Source: Nitrospina sp.
GTDB lineage: Bacteria; Nitrospinota; Nitrospinia; Nitrospinales; VA-1
Reading direction: 5' to 3'
Assembly: GCA_003545625.1 (NCBI GenBank)
Contig: DODH01000262.1
Location: 1 to 5,669 of the forward strand
Length of the DNA: 5,669 nucleotides
Shown: in pieces, positions 1 through 4,234 of the stretch
Numbering within the stretch: the stretch's first letter is position 1
Layout of the letters: the number at the start of each line of letters is the position of its first letter
Made by a program: the position numbers and the translations under genes
Notes under the pieces: model-generated
What the model was told of the DNA's origin: nothing
Database searches by the model: none
What the model saw: only the letters and a program-made list of their open reading frames with translations

Positions 1-422
1 TCCAGGTGAGCCAATATAATCGCCGCAGTTTGAGGATGTTCGTTGACGATAAACGAGGAAATAATTTTGGGATCCAGCAACCGGACGGTTTCCAGCCCAC
101 CGCCCATTTCCTCACCCGGCGTGGTGATATTGTTCAAAATTTCTGTTGCCTTGGCTGGGTCCAAAGCCTGCATAAGAGCGGATTTTAGAAAATCCATCCC
201 GCCCTTACCCAAACCACCTATTCCCGATTGCACCATGTTATAGAAATCCTGATTGATAGAATCCATGGTATCCAGGTCTACATCACCAAGTTCAGATATA
301 TAGTTACCAATATTCTGAATTTCCCGGTCATCCAGATTAAGCAGAACCTTGGCGGCAATTTCTTCACCCAAGTTCATCAACAACACTGCGGCTCTTTCTG
401 GACCCGATAGCTTTCTTGACAT
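1..422 (-). CDS. fliG: Flagellar motor switch protein FliG, N-terminal part (runs off the left edge)
   Basis: FliG sits between the MS ring (FliF) and the FliM/FliN C-ring and passes stator torque to the rotor. The 140 codons present begin MSRKLSGPERAAVLLMNLGE, the typical FliG N-terminus (LSGPEKAAVLLLALGEE-like), followed by the FliG_N helices. A short glycine-rich segment (about residues 67-75) precedes a conserved-looking LMQALDPAKATEIL stretch. The middle-domain EHPQ motif is at residues 128-131, followed by TAAIILAHL, where the window ends. The FliG middle and C-terminal domains, more than half of a usual 330-340-residue protein, lie outside. The start is the ATG at 420-422; the codon immediately upstream is an in-frame TAA. 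No Shine-Dalgarno is visible within 15 nt. The gene appears to head its own transcript rather than follow fliF closely, since a divergent unrelated operon is upstream. Family assignment is secure. Confidence 0.96.
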   Translation of the reverse strand, partial: MSRKLSGPERAAVLLMNLGEEIAAKVLLNLDDREIQNIGNYISELGDVDLDTMDSINQDFYNMVQSGIGGLGKGGMDFLKSALMQALDPAKATEILNNITTPGEEMGGGLETVRLLDPKIISSFIVNEHPQTAAIILAHL

Positions 423-466
423 AAGTTATTGATATTTAAAGAAATTAAGTTAATATAACTCCCGTT

Positions 467-495
467 AATATGACCCCGCCAGCTCAACTTGTCAA
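467..495 (-). promoter_or_regulatory. Candidate sigma-70 promoter for fliG
   Basis: On the minus strand there is a perfect TTGACA (490-495), a 17-bp spacer, then CATATT (467-472, 4 of 6 to TATAAT). The expected transcript start is near 460, giving a leader of about 38 nt. A direct repeat GTTAATAT (449-456 and 464-471, 15 bp apart) overlaps the -10 and start region and could be an operator. No sigma-54 element with correct spacing was found. Confidence 0.5.
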
Positions 496-548
496 CCCTA
501 AATGCCAATAAAGTGACGGAATACCCAGTTGGCCCCTTACGGTGCAAT

Positions 549-577
549 TTGTGGACCATAACAATTATCCGTATAAT
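549..577 (+). promoter_or_regulatory. Candidate sigma-70 promoter for the membrane protein/methyltransferase operon
   Basis: A perfect TATAAT at 572-577 lies 17 bp downstream of TTGTGG (549-554, a partial -35). The expected transcript start is near 584, about 40 nt ahead of the ATG at 625. The -10 is consensus but the -35 is weak, so activator dependence or constitutive low expression are both possible. Confidence 0.45.
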
Positions 578-624
578 CCACCGGCGTAACCACTAGGCAC
601 AGGTGGGTGGAAAAGGCATATAAA

Positions 625-978
625 ATGAACTTAAAAATTGCAGATTTTTTTATCGGCACATTTGCCGGGGGTTTGGTAGCTCTAGTTGTGTACCTGGTCC
701 TATCCACCCAGCCCAACATGCTCATTGCCATGGTTCTGGGCGGATTGATCGGCATGGTGCTGGTTCTGCCACTTAAAATTCTCCTCATGCCTTTTGTCGG
801 CGCGTTTGAGGTGATGATCCCCTTGGGAATCATAGGAATGGGGGTAGGAATGACAGCCGGAATGTTATCCGCGATTCCTGGCATCTCCGGCTATGTTGTG
901 ATTGCCTGGGGCAACCTCGCCGGGTGCATGGTTGCCACCATCATCTATTTTGCTAATAAGAGACTTGTAAACCAATGA
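625..978 (+). CDS. Small glycine-rich integral membrane protein, translationally coupled to a methyltransferase
   Basis: The protein has 117 residues, is almost entirely hydrophobic, and shows about four predicted membrane segments (roughly residues 10-27, 31-50, 58-82 and 88-112). It has many G-x-x-x-G-like spacings (GGLIGM, GIIGMGVGM) and a polar FEVMIP segment in the third helix, the only clear acidic residue inside the membrane region. I chose the ATG at 625 because AAAAGG ends 8 nt before it; the alternative in-frame GTG at 607 adds only six residues and has a poorly placed purine run. The stop overlaps the next gene's start (ATGA at 975-978), so the two are probably co-translated and functionally linked, for instance as a membrane partner for a lipid or thiol methyltransferase. 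I recognise no named family with certainty. A possible membrane metal or small-molecule role is not supported by any motif. Confidence 0.8.
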   Translation: MNLKIADFFIGTFAGGLVALVVYLVLSTQPNMLIAMVLGGLIGMVLVLPLKILLMPFVGAFEVMIPLGIIGMGVGMTAGMLSAIPGISGYVVIAWGNLAGCMVATIIYFANKRLVNQ

Positions 979-1577
979 AAACAAATAATAAATCTTATGA
1001 CGGCGTTGCCAAGTTTTTTGACTTTTTTCGCGCCGGAGATATGCGCCGGTGGGGTCCCGATCAACGCGCCCTGTTCAAAAACCTGAAAGGCAGAGTGTTA
1101 TATATAGGAATAGGAACCGGACAGGAAATTGTTAATTTCCCGCCAGGACTGGATGTCACCGCAGTGGATATGAGCTATGCAATGCTCGAGCGTTCCCATG
1201 CCCGTGTGCAAAACTATCGTGGCAAAATCCATCGTTGCCAGATGGATGCCCAGGCCACCGCGTTTCAGGATAATACTTTCGATACCATATTAACCGTTTG
1301 CGTTCTGTGTAGCGTGAATCAACCGGCGATCTGCCTGAAAGAACTGAAACGGGTGCTGAAACCCGATGGCGAACTGGTCATGTTTGAACATGTGTTGAGC
1401 AAAAATCCGGTTTACGCCCTCATCCTGAAATTCATGTCACACGTTACCGAATACCTGGAAGGCACCTATCTGGACCGCGACACCGTTGGAAATGCCGAGA
1501 GGGCAGGATTCAAAATCCACTCACATAAAAATGTCTATCTCGACATAGTTAAAGCTTTGATAGCTAAATCAGCATGA
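975..1577 (+). CDS. Class I SAM-dependent methyltransferase (UbiE/METTL7-like)
   Basis: This 200-residue protein has the Rossmann methyltransferase layout. An N-terminal YDGVAKFFDFF cap (8-18) is followed by glycine motif I VLYIGIGTGQ (41-50) and the ribose-binding acidic residue in TAVD (Asp65). Motif II is DTILTVCVLCSV (103-114) and motif III is LKRVLKPDGELVMFEHV (124-140). VLCSV, the following MFEHV and the later GTYLDRDT...AERAGF pattern are shared with METTL7-type (thiol and alkyl-thiol) methyltransferases. The N-terminal cap resembles UbiE and bacterial phosphatidylethanolamine N-methyltransferases. The substrate cannot be read from sequence. No membrane helix is obvious, although the region 145-160 is hydrophobic and could touch a membrane or the neighbouring membrane protein. 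It starts at ATG 975 inside the ATGA overlap and lacks a strong ribosome site of its own, consistent with coupling. A terminator-like hairpin follows 25 nt after the stop. Confidence 0.92.
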   Translation: MKTNNKSYDGVAKFFDFFRAGDMRRWGPDQRALFKNLKGRVLYIGIGTGQEIVNFPPGLDVTAVDMSYAMLERSHARVQNYRGKIHRCQMDAQATAFQDNTFDTILTVCVLCSVNQPAICLKELKRVLKPDGELVMFEHVLSKNPVYALILKFMSHVTEYLEGTYLDRDTVGNAERAGFKIHSHKNVYLDIVKALIAKSA

Positions 1578-1585
1578 CAAATCAA

Positions 1586-1670
1586 ATCCCCCTCATCCTA
1601 TCCTTCTCCCCCAAGGGGAGAAGGGATTTTTTGCTTCCTCTCCCTTGAAAGGAGAGGATTGAGGTGAGGG
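1586..1670. repeat. Dispersed palindromic intergenic repeat, long copy
   Basis: An 85-base element begins ATCCCCCTCATCCTA. Its ends pair (CCCTCA 1590-1595 with TGAGGG 1665-1670) and it contains two internal hairpins. The first is CCTTCTCCCC/GGGGAGAAGG (1602-1611/1615-1624, 10 bp perfect, CAA loop). The second is CCTCTCC/GGAGAGG (1637-1643/1650-1656). The predicted fold is a three-way junction. A shorter copy is at 5546-5606 and shares about 26 bases at the left end with one mismatch. Repeats of this CCCTCATCC...CTTCTCCC kind are widespread in bacterial spacers and behave like REP or MITE-type elements. Neither copy interrupts an obvious gene. Confidence 0.75.
1602..1632 (+). terminator. Rho-independent terminator formed by the repeat's first hairpin
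   Basis: A 10-bp GC-rich perfect stem with a 3-nt loop (1602-1624) is followed after two bases by six T residues (1627-1632). It lies 25 nt after the methyltransferase stop and should end the 625-1577 transcript. It is part of a dispersed repeat, so the terminator appears to have arrived with the element. Confidence 0.65.
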
Positions 1671-1698
1671 TGACACAATAATATTTTTCACTCATACT
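1670..1698 (+). promoter_or_regulatory. Weak candidate promoter for the 1709 membrane protein gene
   Basis: GTGACA (1670-1675), a 17-bp spacer, then CATACT (1693-1698). The first base of the -35 is the last base of the dispersed repeat. The expected start near 1705 would leave only about 4 nt before the ATG at 1709, where no Shine-Dalgarno exists, so the transcript would be nearly leaderless. The -10 matches only 4 of 6. Confidence 0.3.
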
Positions 1699-1708
1699 TT
1701 GTAATACT

Positions 1709-2107
1709 ATGATTCTTGGACTCGAAGACATACCTGGAGGCACTCCCCTCTTCTCATTCTTTGTCTGGCTGGCTTTATCCGGATTGTTTTATCTGGTTTG
1801 TTATGTAGCGGTGCTCAATGTTCTGGATGACATCACCCGCAACAGCCTGCTAAAAATTCCCGCAATGCTCGGGGCATCCATTCCTGCAGCAGGATTAATG
1901 ACCGTGTTCCAATACAAACCATATGCCCTGGGATTACTGATACTGGTCGCCAATTTTTACCGTGTGCGGGACAAGATACAGAACACTCCGGAAAAATGGG
2001 AAGGACTCAAAATAAACCCACCCCTGTTTTATTTTTCCAGCTACGCTTATATTTTCCTGCTGATCGCATTAGCACTCTATTTCCCAACACTGGATTTCAC
2101 CCACTAG
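1709..2107 (+). CDS. Small integral membrane protein, unknown function
   Basis: The protein has 132 residues with about four hydrophobic segments (roughly 13-38, 51-66, 72-82 and 107-126). A charged loop RVRDKIQNTPEKWEG (about 85-99) separates the last two. The start of a short amphipathic region LDDITRNSLLK (38-48) would lie at the membrane surface. I recognise no family. The amino acid make-up and the absence of stops over 399 bases support a real gene. The ATG at 1709 has no Shine-Dalgarno upstream, and no better in-frame start gives one, so the start is uncertain or leaderless. A 31-base stretch near its 3' end (2037-2067) recurs at 3168-3198 with 26 matches, apparently a decayed second copy. 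It follows a terminator-bearing repeat, so it should be transcribed separately from the methyltransferase. Confidence 0.7.
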   Translation: MILGLEDIPGGTPLFSFFVWLALSGLFYLVCYVAVLNVLDDITRNSLLKIPAMLGASIPAAGLMTVFQYKPYALGLLILVANFYRVRDKIQNTPEKWEGLKINPPLFYFSSYAYIFLLIALALYFPTLDFTH

Positions 2108-2119
2108 CCGCCACTAGGC

Positions 2120-2169
2120 GACCCCATACGGGGCATGAAGGCAAATGAAGAGGCATCACGCGTGCCCCG
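2120..2169. repeat. Hairpin-forming dispersed repeat (CCCC-N4-GGGG type)
   Basis: CCCC ATAC GGGG (2122-2133) forms a small hairpin. CGGGGCATG (2129-2137) can alternatively pair with CGTGCCCCG (2161-2169). The segment ACCCCATACGGGGCATGA recurs in opposite orientation at 3669-3687 with one mismatch, so both belong to the same palindromic family. No T-tract follows, so a terminator role for the 1709 gene is uncertain. Confidence 0.5.
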
Positions 2170-2240
2170 GAGGGATTGAAGAAGTACACGAACCACAAAA
2201 CCTCAAATCAATTTCTCCTGCAAATGACAAATAATCCTTA

Positions 2241-2483
2241 ATGGAGATGACTAAAGCAAAATACCCACGCAACAATAAAGCGATTAATGCTCAAACCTTT
2301 TCAACCAGCCTTCAGCAACTTTCAGGGACTCTGGATAACTGGCTCAAGTGTCGAGAGGAAACGATACAAGCTCAAATTAGATTATTACAGAGTTGCAGAA
2401 ACGATGAAGAAATCAATCGCTATAAAACCATGGGGCTCTTGAATTTCGCGGGCACTTCTCTTTTAGGCCGCGATTTAAGATAA
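2241..2483 (+). CDS. Hypothetical 80-residue protein
   Basis: The product is an 80-residue soluble, largely helical-looking protein. It has a basic N-terminus (TKAKYPRNNKAIN) and a central segment of alternating polar and hydrophobic residues (about 22-55, LQQLSGTLDNWL and IQAQIRLLQS). The C-terminal tail is MGLLNFAGTSLLGRDLR. It has two cysteines. I recognise no family. ATG 2241 is the first start after an in-frame TAA at 2232-2234, and a second ATG follows at 2247; neither has a convincing ribosome site. It could be a genuine small gene of the host lineage, a remnant of a longer gene, or a chance ORF. Confidence 0.4.
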   Translation: MEMTKAKYPRNNKAINAQTFSTSLQQLSGTLDNWLKCREETIQAQIRLLQSCRNDEEINRYKTMGLLNFAGTSLLGRDLR

Positions 2484-2668
2484 TAACAGTATTACACTTG
2501 TGTGCTCAAACTGCTTGATGGGCAATGCAGTGTCGGCCCTCCGCCTAGGGATTACCTTTTCATTGACTTCTGGGCGGACACATTAAGCCGAGATAAATTT
2601 GTGCTAGCCAGAGCAAGCTATTGCACGTTGGCCCTCCGCCCAGGAGTTGGCAGTCGGGCCATCCCGAC
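2484..2668. other. Structured non-coding spacer with a direct repeat and stem-loops
   Basis: No credible gene is seen; a short open frame through the region has no ribosome site and no protein-like composition. The core GGCCCTCCGCCYAGG occurs twice (2535-2549 and 2630-2644), 95 bp apart, with loosely similar flanks containing TGCA. The second copy can also pair with CTGGGCGGA at 2570-2578 (TCCGCCCAG 2635-2643, 9 bp perfect). A further hairpin, AGTCGGG CCAT CCCGACT, ends the region at 2652-2669. The stretch could encode structured RNA or be a degenerate repeat cluster. Confidence 0.45.
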
Positions 2669-2669
2669 T
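2652..2669 (-). terminator. Hairpin overlapping the stop of the TPR gene
   Basis: A perfect 7-bp stem AGTCGGG/CCCGACT with a 4-nt loop begins within the stop codon of the minus-strand TPR gene. No run of T follows on the minus strand, so if it ends transcription it is not a classical intrinsic terminator. It may instead protect the 3' end. Confidence 0.35.
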
Positions 2670-3133
2670 CAATTCAAGCTTGCGCGGCAACGGGCAATAT
2701 AGGTGAGATTGATTTCGGCGTAGGGTTGAATTTCGAGGGCTTTTTGAAAACACCGGATAGCCTCTTCGTGCCGTTGCAGATCAAACAGACATAACCCCAT
2801 CCCATTCAAAGCACCAAAATGGTGCGGGATTCTTCGTAACACTTCCTCACATTCTTTGACGGACTCTTCGAATTGCCCCATTATGAAAAGAAGGGTCGCG
2901 AGTTTGTTATGCGCTTCAGAGAACTCGGGACATTTCTCGATCAGGACTTGGAACATTGCAAGAGCTTGCTCGTGTTGCTGACGATCCATCAACCGGGTTG
3001 CTTCATTCAGCTCCTGCTCCATCTCAGCTCCCGCTTGTGCGTGCCAGAGAATCCATAACCCGCGAGTAGCCTTCGCGCGAACGGCGGGGTCCTCACTCTT
3101 CAGGTCTTCTAAATATTGCCCGGTCTTGTCCAT
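2669..3133 (-). CDS. Tetratricopeptide repeat (TPR) protein
   Basis: A 154-residue soluble protein. A conserved-looking head (YLEDLKSEDPAVRAKATRG then LWILWHAQAG, residues 7-35) precedes three TPR units, at about 38-71 (ALAMFQVLIEKCPEFSEA), 72-105 (LLFIMGQFEESVKECEEVL) and 106-139 (GALNGMGLCLFDLQRHEEAI, ending ALEIQPYA). The head-plus-three-TPR layout, including HHFGALNGMGLC, matches a recurrent bacterial family of unknown function. TPRs are protein-binding scaffolds; the partner is unknown. I chose the second in-frame ATG (3131-3133). The upstream ATG at 3161-3163 would add MGRLSAIIFY, which lacks a ribosome site and lies over what seems to be a remnant of another gene. No Shine-Dalgarno precedes 3133, but TATAAT lies 7 nt upstream, which suggests a leaderless mRNA. 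No signal peptide is seen, so the product is likely cytoplasmic. Confidence 0.88.
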   Translation of the reverse strand: MDKTGQYLEDLKSEDPAVRAKATRGLWILWHAQAGAEMEQELNEATRLMDRQQHEQALAMFQVLIEKCPEFSEAHNKLATLLFIMGQFEESVKECEEVLRRIPHHFGALNGMGLCLFDLQRHEEAIRCFQKALEIQPYAEINLTYIARCRASLN

Positions 3134-3140
3134 GTAGAAA

Positions 3141-3146
3141 ATTATA
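3141..3146 (-). promoter_or_regulatory. Consensus -10 box immediately upstream of the TPR gene
   Basis: TATAAT on the minus strand ends 7 nt before the ATG at 3133, so transcription would begin at or next to the start codon. No convincing -35 is found 16-18 bp upstream (GGCGCA or AACTGG). This supports a leaderless start but does not prove it. Confidence 0.4.
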
Positions 3147-3167
3147 GCGGATAACCTCCCCATTGCG

Positions 3168-3226
3168 CCAGTTACGCTTATATTTGTCTGCTGGTGGCCC
3201 CTGGCTGCGACGCCTCGCCGCCATAA
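3168..3226 (+). pseudogene. Decayed fragment related to the C-terminus of the 1709-2107 membrane protein
   Basis: Bases 3168-3198 match 2037-2067 at 26 of 31 positions. In the same frame they read SYAYICLLVA against SYAYIFLLIA in the intact gene, then continue PGCDASPP to a TAA at 3224-3226. Just upstream, a PP pair is also shared, though two codons shorter, behind an in-frame TAA. No start or further homology is visible, so this looks like the remnant of a duplicated copy. Chance similarity of such a short stretch cannot be excluded. Confidence 0.4.
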
Positions 3227-3239
3227 CTAACTGATTTTT

Positions 3240-3306
3240 AAATAGTTATTGACAATTTAATTTATCGGGATTATATTGATCCCCAGTTCAACCAGAATAA
3301 CTATTT
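3240..3306. repeat. 11-bp perfect inverted repeat flanking a promoter
   Basis: AAATAGTTATT (3240-3250) and AATAACTATTT (3296-3306) are exact reverse complements, with centres 56 bp apart. The left arm overlaps the first two bases of the -35. The right arm falls at about +12 to +22 of the predicted transcript. The left arm is upstream of the transcript start, so the pair cannot be an RNA hairpin and is better explained as two operator sites that may allow looping. Confidence 0.55.
3249..3277 (+). promoter_or_regulatory. Strong sigma-70 promoter for the zinc-ribbon-like gene
   Basis: A perfect TTGACA (3249-3254), a 17-bp spacer and TATATT (3272-3277, 5 of 6) form the best promoter in the window. 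The predicted start near 3284 gives a leader of about 42 nt. AAGGA (3315-3319) then sits 6 nt before the ATG at 3326. Promoter, leader and ribosome site together point to 3326 as a genuine gene start. Confidence 0.7.
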
Positions 3307-3325
3307 GATTTATTAAGGATTACCG

Positions 3326-3584
3326 ATGATTCTCCTTATATTTGAATGCTCCGAATGTCGTTCTCTACAGAAGCATGTTACCTCTACCCCCTCTCCGTTG
3401 GGCTTTCCTATATGTCCGATTGCATTCCTTGCAAAACCTCCAGACTTTCAGTTTTGTCCGTGAGGGAAATAGAAAAGAGGACTGGTATTCAAATATCCTG
3501 CTGCAAGTTAAGAGGAAAAGGGACAAAACCCCAGCCTATAAACCTAAAAGGAAGGATGATCAAATCGATGAAATTGCGATTTGA
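3326..3584 (+). pseudogene. Small zinc-ribbon-like protein gene, broken by a frameshift
   Basis: The ATG at 3326 has a strong ribosome site. Its frame reads MILLIFECSECRSLQKH, then TPSPLGFPICP (Cys8, Cys11, Cys30), and meets a TGA at 3461-3463 after 45 codons. From about 3426 the +1 frame carries protein-like sequence to a TGA at 3582-3584: SLQNLQTFSFVREG, NRKEDWYSNILLQ, VKRKRDKTPAYKPKR. The join lies at 3419-3425, where 7 bases sit between CP and SLQ. Nine bases (two more) would restore the frame and allow CPxCxSLQ, the missing fourth zinc ligand. The intact product would be about 86 residues with a CxxC-x18-CxxC ribbon and a basic C-terminal tail, likely a cytoplasmic nucleic-acid- or protein-binding protein of unknown role. 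The alternatives are an assembly indel or, less likely, programmed frameshifting, since no slippery site is obvious. Two other open frames over this region look like shadows. Confidence 0.55.
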
Positions 3585-3608
3585 CTACTAGGCGTAGGGC
3601 CACTACTG

Positions 3609-3689
3609 TCACCCTAAGGTTCTCGAAGGGTCATGCTGAGGCTTCCATGATATCCCCAACATTTATCTCATGCCCCGGATGGGGTATCA
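3609..3689. repeat. Cluster of dispersed palindromic repeats between convergent genes
   Basis: Three nested or adjacent inverted repeats occur. ACCCT/AGGGT (3611-3615/3627-3631) and TCATG/CATGA (3631-3635/3646-3650) lie inside GTCACCCTAAGGTTCTCGA followed by AGGGTCATGCTGAGG, a motif common in bacterial intergenic repeats. TGATATCCCC/GGGGTATCA (3648-3657/3681-3689, one bulge) encloses the small hairpin CCCC GGAT GGGG (3673-3684). The last part is an inverted relative of the repeat at 2120-2138. It separates the ends of the zinc-ribbon gene and the HxlR gene and may help termination from both sides, but no T-tract was seen. Confidence 0.55.
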
Positions 3690-3707
3690 CCCTGGCGGTA
3701 CTTTTCA

Positions 3708-4130
3708 TCACTTCCTGTCTCTGCTGTATTTTTTTTGGAACTGCTCGAGCTCTTCGTCCTTCGGGACGCGAATCCCCTCTATATTATTTTTTCCCCAGCG
3801 ATTGATTTCCAGTAATACGGGTTCGAGGTCCTGACCAATTTGGGTAAGAGAATATTCGTAGCGTACCGGATTGTCCTGGTACGAGTGTTTCTCAATAATG
3901 CCGTGCTTCTCCAGCCGCTTCAGGCGCTCGGTCAGGATATTGGTTGAAATCCCTTCCGGAGAATCCAAAAAATCACGGAACTGTTTTCTGCCGAAAAATA
4001 TCATGTCGCGGATCACGAGAAGCGTCCATTTATCGCCGATCAAATCCAGCGTGTTGGTCATCGGACATTTAGAACGCTCTCCGCAGTCTTTGATATTTAT
4101 AGGTTTTTTCTTTTTCATAGGCCTTTTCAT
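3708..4130 (-). CDS. HxlR-family winged-helix transcriptional regulator
   Basis: A 140-residue member of the HxlR (DUF24) MarR-like family, whose members such as YodB, CatR and HypR act as dimeric repressors or redox/quinone sensors. The conserved N-terminal cysteine is in CPMTNTLDLIGDKWTLLVIR (22-41). The DNA-recognition helix region is EGISTNILTERLKRLEKHGI (59-78), and the wing follows at RYEYSLTQIGQDLEPVL (90-106). Cys22 is where redox-sensing relatives keep their reactive thiol, and Cys16 lies six residues ahead. The C-terminal tail after RWG (111-113) is charged and slightly long. I chose the ATG at 4128-4130; 4116-4118 is also possible and has AAAAGG only 3 nt upstream. A longer ATG at 4218-4220 would make the protein read through the operator region and is disfavoured. 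The gene is divergent from the exported protein at 4235, the usual arrangement for an HxlR regulator and its target. Confidence 0.94.
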   Translation of the reverse strand: MKRPMKKKKPINIKDCGERSKCPMTNTLDLIGDKWTLLVIRDMIFFGRKQFRDFLDSPEGISTNILTERLKRLEKHGIIEKHSYQDNPVRYEYSLTQIGQDLEPVLLEINRWGKNNIEGIRVPKDEELEQFQKKYSRDRK

Positions 4131-4155
4131 GGTCACAGTATAGCCCCAAAAAAAG

Positions 4156-4211
4156 TCACTTGCAAAATAAAAGTGATTAGGATACACTCCAGTAACTTTT
4201 AATATGCAAGT
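4156..4211. promoter_or_regulatory. Paired operator sites in the HxlR/exported-protein divergent region
   Basis: Site 1 is ACTTGCAAAATAAAAGT (4158-4174), extended by the 6-bp arms TCACTT/AAGTGA (4156-4161/4171-4176). Site 2 (4195-4211) reads ACTTGCATATTAAAAGT on the minus strand, 15 of 17 identical to site 1 but in opposite orientation, with centres 37 bp apart. Both have ACTT...AAGT half-sites, like the ACT-N-AGT operators of HxlR/YodB-type repressors. The HxlR protein encoded next door is the natural ligand, controlling itself and the 4235 gene. A weak -35/-10 (TTGCAA 4160-4165, ATACAC 4182-4187) overlaps site 1. Confidence 0.65.
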
Positions 4212-4234
4212 AACTATCAAACAGGAGAACTCCC

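Noticed and set aside
483..510. Possible sigma-54 promoter for fliG (TTGGCATTTAGGGTTGAC on the minus strand)
   Set aside because: The GG-to-TTG spacing is one base too long and the essential GC is GA; the overlapping TTGACA fits sigma-70 better.
537..884. 115-codon minus-strand open frame opposite the 625 membrane protein
   Set aside because: It is antisense to a well-supported gene, rich in M/P/T/R from the complement of hydrophobic codons, and has no ribosome site.
1586..1670. CRISPR or tRNA-like cloverleaf
   Set aside because: Only one copy occurs here, without spacers. The three-way fold lacks tRNA landmarks (no T-loop GTTC and no CCA-end acceptor), and the sequence matches a dispersed repeat with a second copy at 5546.
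2502..2702. 66-codon plus-strand open frame
   Set aside because: It runs over the hairpins and repeats, lacks a start signal, and ends antisense to the TPR gene.
3581..3805. 74-codon plus-strand open frame after the zinc-ribbon gene
   Set aside because: It reads through the palindromic repeat cluster and into the antisense of the HxlR gene.
4131..4220. 30-residue N-terminal extension of the HxlR protein
   Set aside because: It would run through the paired operator sites and match nothing typical of the family, which starts shortly before the CP cysteine.
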